Source: Bacillota bacterium (lineage in GTDB: Bacteria > Bacillota > Clostridia > Saccharofermentanales > Saccharofermentanaceae). From it: a stretch of DNA of 64,000 nucleotides. The position numbers were made by a program, and so were the translations under genes. The stretch's first letter is position 1. The number at the start of each line of letters is the position of its first letter. The notes under the pieces are model-generated. The model saw nothing but the letters and a program-made list of their open reading frames with translations. It was not told where the DNA came from and searched no databases. The stretch spans positions 10,616-74,615 of the forward strand of contig JAEWUD010000030.1 of the NCBI GenBank assembly GCA_023397475.1. Direction: 5' to 3'. Shown here piece by piece: positions 60,146-64,000 of this stretch.

Positions 60146-61927
60146 ATGAATATAACAATGATCGTCGATACCTTTTGGGTAGTACTCGCTGCCATACTGG
60201 TGTTCTTTATGAACCTCGGTTTCGCAGCAGTCGAATCAGGTATGGCAAGATCTAAGAATGCCGTCAATATCCTGTCGAAGAACTTTATTGTTTTCGCGGT
60301 TTCCTCGCTCGGCTTCATGCTGCTCGGCTGGGGACTGATGTTCGGCGGAGATAACCCGATTATCGGCACTCAGAATCTCTTTATCCTGGGCGACGCCAAT
60401 CTCGACTTCTATGCGAATACCCTGACGCCCAATGTACCCTTCTGGGGCAAGTTCTTCTTCCAGTTGGTTTTCTGCGGAACGGCGGCAACCATTGTTTCCG
60501 GAGCCGTCGCGGAACGTGTGAAGTATACCTCATTTATCATATTCTCCTTCATTCTTACTCTTGTTGTTTACCCGGTCGTCGGACATTGGGTATGGGGCGG
60601 CGGCTGGCTGGCCGACCTTGGGTTCCTTGATTTTGCCGGTGATACTGTGGTTCACTCCGTCGGCGGCTGGGCAGCCTTGGCCGGAGCGCTTATACTCGGA
60701 CCCCGTATCGGCAAATATGATAAGAACGGCAAGCCCAAAGCTATCCCTGGACACAGCATGTCTTTGGCCGTTATCGGACTCTTCGTCCTGTGGCTCGGAT
60801 GGTTTGGTTTCAACCCCGGTTCCACAATGAGCTTTCAGAATCCCGGGGATGTTGTCCACATCCTAGTTACCACAAACACCGCCGCAATCGCCGCTGTACT
60901 TACCGCTACCGCCGCATCGTGGATCTTCATCGGCAAGCCGGATCTTGGTATGACCATCAACGGTTGTCTGGCAGGTCTCGTCGCCATCACCGGCAGCTGC
61001 GCCTATGTCAGCGTTACGAGTTCGCTCATCATTGGTGCGATTGCCGGTGCTATCGTCGTATTCGCCGTTATTCTTTTTGACCGTGCGAAGATTGATGACC
61101 CCGTCGGTGCCACCTCCGTACACTTGGTCTGCGGCGTTTTCGGCACACTATGCGTAGGTCTTTTCGCGCAGGAAGGTGTGACCACGCTCTCTGCGGCTAA
61201 CGGCTTATTCTTCGGCGGCGGTCTGTCCATGCTCGGCAAACAAGCTCTCGGTGTTGTTGCCGTCGGTGCATTTGTCTTCTTCTCGTCCGCTCTTGTATGG
61301 TTTGTTCTTAAGAAGACGATGGGTATCCGTGTCACTCGTGAAGAAGAGCTTGAAGGTCTCGATATCGGAGAACACGGAAACAACGCTTATCCCGACTTTG
61401 CCATCGGAGCTGCGATCATGGATGATGATATCGCAAACGGATATACAGCTGCGACTACCAACCATCCTGAGGCTCCGAAAAAAGCTGTCGCGAAGGTTTC
61501 TTCCGAAACGGCGGCCGAGAAGGTATCTCCGGAAACAGCGATCCCCGTGATCAATCGTGCACAACCCGGAGCAAAGATTACCAAAGTCACCATTATCACG
61601 AATCAGGACAAGTTCACCCATCTCGAGACCGAACTGGACAAGATCGGCATTACAGGTCTGACAGTCACGAATATCCTTGGTTATGGAATGCAGAAAGGCC
61701 ACCTGGAGTACTACCGCGGCGCTCCGGTCAAGACCAGACTGCTGCCGAAGGTTCAGATCGATATCGTTGTGTGCAAGATCCCCGTCGAGACGGTGGTGAA
61801 CACAGTGAAGAAGTCTCTGTACACCGGAAATGTGGGTGACGGCAAGATCTTCGTATATGACGTTGAGAATGTCATCAAGATCCGCACAGGCGAAGAAGGT
61901 TACGACGCATTACAGGATGTGGAGTAA
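60146..61927 (+). CDS. Ammonium transporter fused to a PII signalling domain
   Basis: A 593-residue fusion. Residues 1-420 are AmtB-like with eleven membrane segments: MNLGFAAVESGMARSKNAVNIL at the start, GTAATIVSGAVAER, DFAGDTVVHSVGGWAALAGA (first channel His) and GAIAGAIVVFAVILFDRAKIDDPVGATSVHLVCGVFGTL (second His). After a linker (NHPEAPKKAVAKVS...) residues about 475-593 are a PII protein: KVTIITNQDKFTHLETELDKIGITGLTV, T-loop GYGMQKGHLEYYRG, and GDGKIFVYDVENVIKIRTGEEG. The transporter is thus permanently attached to its own gate. PII would sense 2-oxoglutarate and ATP/ADP. The start follows a GGGGGG site; a longer frame begins inside the leader hairpin. Confidence 0.93.
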   Translation: MNITMIVDTFWVVLAAILVFFMNLGFAAVESGMARSKNAVNILSKNFIVFAVSSLGFMLLGWGLMFGGDNPIIGTQNLFILGDANLDFYANTLTPNVPFWGKFFFQLVFCGTAATIVSGAVAERVKYTSFIIFSFILTLVVYPVVGHWVWGGGWLADLGFLDFAGDTVVHSVGGWAALAGALILGPRIGKYDKNGKPKAIPGHSMSLAVIGLFVLWLGWFGFNPGSTMSFQNPGDVVHILVTTNTAAIAAVLTATAASWIFIGKPDLGMTINGCLAGLVAITGSCAYVSVTSSLIIGAIAGAIVVFAVILFDRAKIDDPVGATSVHLVCGVFGTLCVGLFAQEGVTTLSAANGLFFGGGLSMLGKQALGVVAVGAFVFFSSALVWFVLKKTMGIRVTREEELEGLDIGEHGNNAYPDFAIGAAIMDDDIANGYTAATTNHPEAPKKAVAKVSSETAAEKVSPETAIPVINRAQPGAKITKVTIITNQDKFTHLETELDKIGITGLTVTNILGYGMQKGHLEYYRGAPVKTRLLPKVQIDIVVCKIPVETVVNTVKKSLYTGNVGDGKIFVYDVENVIKIRTGEEGYDALQDVE

Positions 61928-61954
61928 TCGGTAATAACTGATCCGATTCATAAA

Positions 61955-62042
61955 GGGGCTGTTGCAAAATGAACGTAAAGGTTCAAGATGCAGCAGCCCC
62001 TTTCACTTGCGCGAGGCAGATATGAGCGCCACCTGCCGTGAG
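61955..62042. repeat. GGCTGTTGCA hairpin and 85-bp module preceding hairpin array 2
   Basis: GGGGCTGTTGCA (61955-61966) pairs with TGCAGCAGCCCC (61989-62000), followed by CTTTC. It is closely homologous to the module at 5402, through GCGCCACCTGCCGTGA, and again leads directly into a hairpin array. Probably also terminates the Amt-PII gene. Confidence 0.8.
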
Positions 62043-62361
62043 TATGGGCGAAATCGCACGTTGTAGGCTGTTTCGCCCATAAAATACGAGCCTCAGACGC
62101 AAGATCATGCAGAAGAGTATGGGCGAAATCGCGGGTCGTGGTCATTTTCGCCCATAAAATACGAGCCTCAGACGCGAGATCAGGCAGAAGTGTATGGGCG
62201 AAATCGCGGGTCGTGGTCATTTTCGCCCATAAAATACGACCCCCAGACGCAAGATCAGGCAGAAGTGTATGGGCGAAAAAGCAGGTTGCGGCCGATTTCG
62301 CCCATACTTCTTGTGTGCGGACTATGGGCGAAATCGTAACTTTGGGTCGTTATCGCCCATA
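62043..62361. repeat. Hairpin array 2: five 39-bp hairpins with stem TATGGGCGAAA
   Basis: Hairpins at 62043-62081, 62118-62156, 62193-62231, 62268-62306 and 62323-62361, all 39 bp with 17-nt loops; the last has one mismatch. Spacers are 36, 36, 36 and 16 bp; the three 36-bp spacers are near-identical (CAGACGCAAGATCAGGCAG core) so part of this array grew by 75-bp duplication. It lies between convergent genes. Confidence 0.95.
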
Positions 62362-62418
62362 AAATGACAATATGCTGGCGTCATATCTGGTAATTAAAAT
62401 TTCAAATATCGCTCTATT

Positions 62419-62913
62419 CTAGTGTTTTGCGGCACTTTTCTGCTTATGTTTACACTCATACATCTCTGCGTCTGCCGCCTTGAGCATCGCTTGAATATCC
62501 GGATCCTTTGTTTGGGAGGTAGTAAGTCCATATGCAACCGTTGGGAGAGCACTGTCGTGTAGTCTTTCTGCGGCTAGTAATCGTGTCATTTTTTCCAGTT
62601 GTAGCTGCAGCTTCTCCGGGTCTGTGCCTTTGCAGAGCACGCAGAATTCATCTCCGCCGATACGATAGCAGCCGCAATATCGATCGAACGATGCCCGTAT
62701 CGTTGAGGCAACCTTTGTAAGCACAGCGTCTCCGTACTCATGACCGTAGGTATCATTTACTATCTTAAAATCGTTGACGTCCATGGCAATTACCGTGCAA
62801 CGCTTCTTTTTTCGCATATTTCTGATGTCTTTTTCGAAGGCGGATCGGTTATCGAGACCGGTCAGCGGAGATAACGTATCCTTAAATTGCGCACTTTGAA
62901 AAATAGAAGACAT
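62419..62913 (-). CDS. Stand-alone GGDEF domain protein
   Basis: A 164-residue protein consisting of a GGDEF domain: LSPLTGLDNRSAFEKDIRNMRKKKRCTVIAMDVNDFKIVNDTYGHEYGDAVL and CYRIGGDEFCVLCKG, all catalytic residues kept. No inhibitory RxxD is seen five residues before. There is no sensor domain; the frame begins only ten or so residues before the fold, and a stop precedes the ATG. Given the transposase gene next to it, the N-terminus may have been cut off by insertion. It would make c-di-GMP if expressed. Confidence 0.75.
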   Translation of the reverse strand: MSSIFQSAQFKDTLSPLTGLDNRSAFEKDIRNMRKKKRCTVIAMDVNDFKIVNDTYGHEYGDAVLTKVASTIRASFDRYCGCYRIGGDEFCVLCKGTDPEKLQLQLEKMTRLLAAERLHDSALPTVAYGLTTSQTKDPDIQAMLKAADAEMYECKHKQKSAAKH

Positions 62914-62979
62914 GGCCCGTTCTCACTTGGTAGAATGTTAATTGCAGAAAACATCTATCAAAGCAAAGGAGAACAAACC

Positions 62980-63915
62980 ATGTCTGAGAAGATTATAACG
63001 TTAAATGAGGACGCGATAAAGCAGGAGTTAGGAGATCTTGTACGACAGAGTGTTGAGGATACCCTGAATACACTACTGGATGAAGAAGCAGACCGTCTGA
63101 CAAACGCTAGTCGCTATGAGCGAACCGAAGGCCGACTGGATACGAGAGCCGGTTCCTACAAACGGAAACTGCTGACCAAGGCCGGCGAGGTTGAACTGAA
63201 GATGCCCAGGCTACGGACACTTCCATTCGAAACCGCGATCATACAGAGATACCAGAAGCGTGAGATCAGCGTGGAAGAGGCTTTGGTTGAGATGTACCTG
63301 GCGGGTGTTTCCGTACGACGTGTAGAAGACATAACGGAAGCTCTCTGGGGTGCGAAGGTAAGCGCCGGAACGGTCAGTAAGCTGAATCAAAAAGTATACG
63401 TAAAGATTGAGGAATGGCGGCAAAGACAGCTTGTTATGCGGTATCCCTACGTATATTTGGATGGCATTTACCTGAAGCGCAACTGGGGCGGCTCCTATGA
63501 GAATGTCGCGGTTCTGGTGGCTATGGCCGTAAATGAAGAGGGTCAACGCGAGGTGATCGGGGCAATGGAAGGCGGAAAAGAGGACAGTGAGAGTTGGCTG
63601 AACTTCCTGGTATCCCTGAAGGAACGCGGGCTTTCCGGCACGCAATTGTTCGTAGGAGATAAGTGCTTGGGCCTTCTGGATGCGATCAATACTGCATTCC
63701 CAAACGCTCGTTATCAGCGGTGTACGGTTCACTTCTACCGAAATGTCTTCACGGCAGTACCTCGCAACAAAGCCAAAGAAGTTGCTGCGATGCTCAAGGC
63801 GATCCATGCTCAGGAAGACCTCAAAGCAGCAAAGGAAAAGGCAAAAGCCGTAGCACAGAAGCTACGAGACATGATGCTTGTGCCGACGGACTTTGTCCAA
63901 GAATTGCCGAGATAA
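62980..63915 (+). mobile_element. IS256-family transposase, C-terminus lost
   Basis: A 311-residue transposase of the IS256/mutator type: LDTRAGSYKRKLLTKAGEVELKMPRLR, RYQKREISVEEALVEMYLAGVSVRRVEDITEALWG, then the first Asp in VYLDGIYLKRNWGG, the second in FVGDKCLGLLDAINTAFP and the CTVHFYRNVF block. Normal members run to about 400 residues and place the third catalytic Glu in an N-N-x-x-E-R motif, which is missing: the frame turns into unrelated sequence near residue 300. The downstream DNA is a set of IS21-like terminal repeats, so a second element probably inserted here. AAAGGAG precedes the ATG. Inactive as it stands. Confidence 0.85.
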
Positions 63916-64000
63916 AATGTCCGTCATTTGCCGATAACATTGTCCATAGTATAGCATGAAGAAAGCGACCCAAAGATCGCCTTCCCAATTCAAATCAGCT
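63894..64000. mobile_element. Terminal repeats of an IS21-like element (end of a second insertion)
   Basis: TGTCC....TTGCCGA occurs at 63894 and again at 63918, and TGTCC at 63941, steps of 24 and 23 bases. Multiple short direct repeats of this TGTC/TTGCCG type mark the ends of IS21-family elements. They begin within the end of the transposase frame. The element's genes would lie beyond the window. Confidence 0.55.

Noticed and set aside
5490..62361. Ordinary bidirectional terminators
   Set aside because: The hairpins have no T-runs on either side, have 17-nt loops and occur up to six in a row with fixed spacing.

Overview
The window reads as a chromosomal segment of a Gram-positive-type bacterium, most likely a Clostridia-like member of the Bacillota. 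The reasons are strong GGAGG-type ribosome binding sites, many ATG/GTG starts with 4-base ATGA overlaps, and families typical of that group: YolD with a UvrX-type Y-family polymerase, PadR with DUF2812, DUF6273, DUF3795, DUF3788, CFI-box, Amt fused to PII, and a sortase-like C-terminal signal. Base composition is close to balanced. I see no rRNA or tRNA genes and no CRISPR array. The gene content is accessory in character: many one-component regulators (MarR, PadR, MerR, three TetR-type with visible operators or promoters and a fourth, AraC, WYL, a HxlR relic), hydrolases, uncharacterised families and several decaying genes.

Layout. 1-5.4 kb: end of a nitroreductase, a 75-bp tandem repeat, MarR plus a small membrane protein, the YolD/Y-polymerase pair, and a PadR-DUF2812-DUF4190 unit with a nested-dyad operator. 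5.4-14.8 kb: a hairpin array, DUF6273, MerR/GyrI, an ABC exporter with its TetR repressor, SRPBCC, a DODA-type dioxygenase, a split HipBST toxin-antitoxin operon with three phased operators, and a Fic protein. 15-27 kb: CPBP protease, lipoprotein and acyltransferase 3; TetR with a nitrilase-family amidase under paired 13-bp operators; the collapsed remains of a divergent HxlR/oxidoreductase pair; Lgt; a Pro/Thr-rich surface protein; deaminase and GNAT; a FrlD-like sugar kinase; AraC; a lipoprotein esterase. 27-45.7 kb: AAA/DUF4143 ATPase, a three-domain acyl-activating/acyltransferase protein, methyltransferase, two frameshifted genes, esterases, RelA/SpoT-like synthetase, DUF1349/SGNH operon, DUF6273 copies, flavodoxin with TetR, a deleted RhuM gene, DJ-1 and WYL. 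45.7-64 kb: a membrane-inserted SF2 helicase beside a two-TM protein, an OYE reductase, DUF2804, CFI-box, CatA-like, PlsC with zinc ribbon, GPH symporter, CPBP, a LacI-sensor diguanylate cyclase divergent from an Amt-PII fusion with a long structured leader, a small GGDEF protein, and an IS256-type transposase that runs into IS21-like terminal repeats.

The most unusual feature is not a gene. A family of 39-bp hairpins (11-bp stem closing on AAA/TTT, 17-nt loop) recurs in at least seven intergenic places. The stem sequence differs from place to place while pairing is kept, so the fold and not the sequence is conserved. In tandem clusters the hairpins are separated by 16, 36 or 56 bp, that is, in steps of 20. 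Every convergent intergenic gap longer than about 100 bp in the window carries one or more copies. This looks like a REP-like or architectural element family that I do not recognise.

Working themes: several loci show a regulator whose own promoter carries a perfect palindrome (PadR, two TetR, HipB, WYL), so local self-regulation can be read directly from the sequence. Nitrogen and cyclic-di-GMP functions sit side by side around the Amt-PII gene. Pseudogenes cluster at 19.6-20.2, 32.3-33.5, 40.8-42.2 and 43.4-43.9 kb.
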